A stretch of DNA of 14,217 nucleotides from Motiliproteus sp036964625 (GTDB taxonomy: Bacteria; Pseudomonadota; Gammaproteobacteria; Pseudomonadales; Balneatricaceae), in NCBI GenBank assembly GCA_036964625.1, contig JBALTG010000121.1, positions 1-14,217 on the forward strand. The letters are read 5' to 3'. This document shows, one piece after another, positions 13,849 through 14,217 of this stretch. The number at the start of each line of letters is the position of its first letter. Within the stretch, counting starts at the first letter, position 1. The translations under genes and the position numbers were made by a program. The notes beneath the pieces are model-generated. The model saw only the letters and a list, made by a program, of their open reading frames with translations. It ran no database searches and was not told where the DNA came from.

Positions 13849-14217
13849 TTAGCCGGTGATGCAGACGCCGTGGTCAACGTAGTGAATGGTGCCGGTCACG
13901 CCACGCGACAGGTCGCTAAGGAAATACAGCGAGGCGTCGCCGACTTCGTCGGTGGTCGGCAGCTTGCCATCGCAGGACATCTTGGCGTCGTGTTCGAGCA
14001 TGGCGTCGAAGTTTTTAATGCCGCTGGCGGCGCGAGTCTGGATCGGGCCGGGGGAGATGCAGTTGACGCGGATGTTATTCTTGCCCAGGTCGCGTGCCAG
14101 GTAACGGGTTGCGGCTTCCAGGCCCGCTTTGGCGACGCCCATGATGTTGTAGTCGCCGGTAGCGATGGCGCTGCCCAGGTAGGAGTAGTTGATCATGGAA
14201 CCGCCTTCGGTCATCAG
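13849..14217 (-). CDS. fabI: Enoyl-[acyl-carrier-protein] reductase FabI, C-terminal part
   Basis: The last 122 codons are present; the 5' end is outside the window. The SDR-type active site of FabI is visible: a Tyr in INYSYLGS, then YNIMGVAK, in which the second Tyr and the Lys are six residues apart. This is followed by AGLEAATRYLARDLG, the NADH-site segment IRVNCISPGPIQT and the tail SRGVTGTIHYVDHGVCITG. FabI catalyses the NADH-dependent last step of each fatty-acid elongation cycle in the cytoplasm. TAA stop; an intrinsic terminator follows. It is a housekeeping gene, unrelated to the cytochrome operon. Confidence 0.95.
   Translation of the reverse strand: MMTEGGSMINYSYLGSAIATGDYNIMGVAKAGLEAATRYLARDLGKNNIRVNCISPGPIQTRAASGIKNFDAMLEHDAKMSCDGKLPTTDEVGDASLYFLSDLSRGVTGTIHYVDHGVCITG

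Overview
The window looks like chromosomal DNA of a Gammaproteobacterium with moderately high GC. This rests on the FabI type, tRNA genes with encoded CCA ends, and the MoxR-DUF58-DUF4381-BatA gene order. Identification to genus is not possible from the sequence alone. Every gene I can support lies on the minus strand, so the biological reading order is from high to low coordinates.

Region 1 (14217-13427). The 3' part of an enoyl-ACP reductase gene (fabI) ends in a clear intrinsic terminator. A tRNA operon, Asn-Pro-Asn, follows behind a strong promoter with a GC-rich discriminator. The two tRNA-Asn copies are identical.

Region 2 (13426-4066). This appears to be one tightly packed operon of eight genes, with overlaps or gaps of at most about 50 bp. 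It starts at an extended -10 promoter that lacks a good -35 but has a 9-bp direct repeat, 20 bp apart, at that position. The first gene encodes an exported 924-residue cytochrome with 11 CXXCH haem sites. Next come resB, four exported SUMF1/FGE-fold proteins plus one membrane-anchored TPR protein in the order A1-B1-TPR-A2-B2, and finally ccsA. ResB and CcsA are the two halves of the System II cytochrome c synthase. Here they flank the SUMF1/TPR cassette, and their likely client cytochrome is the first gene. The four SUMF1 proteins form two types (A and B) arranged as a duplicated A-B pair, and none shows the cysteine pair of true formylglycine-generating enzymes. B1 carries a run of 11 C just after its lipoprotein signal peptide, a candidate phase-variation tract. 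This operon is the best candidate in the window for an undescribed system: a dedicated maturation, assembly or anchoring module for an 11-haem cytochrome.

Region 3 (4065-1). A second operon encodes a MoxR AAA+ ATPase, a DUF58 protein, a DUF4381 membrane protein, a BatA-like von Willebrand A protein and the first codons of a following gene, probably BatB-like. It is unusual for tandem duplications at gene junctions: a 64-bp unit after moxR, a 66-bp unit in about four copies at DUF4381/batA, and a 122-bp unit at batA/batB. In the last two, each unit joins the tail of the upstream gene to the ribosome-binding site and start of the downstream gene. The result is a lengthened DUF4381 protein with 22-residue repeats, several decoy starts, and a 41-codon coupled mini-ORF. 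A 10-bp perfect inverted repeat spans the moxR start codon.

No mobile element, CRISPR array or integrase was seen. No non-coding stretch exceeds 300 bp. The longest, 13203-13426, holds the cytochrome operon promoter.
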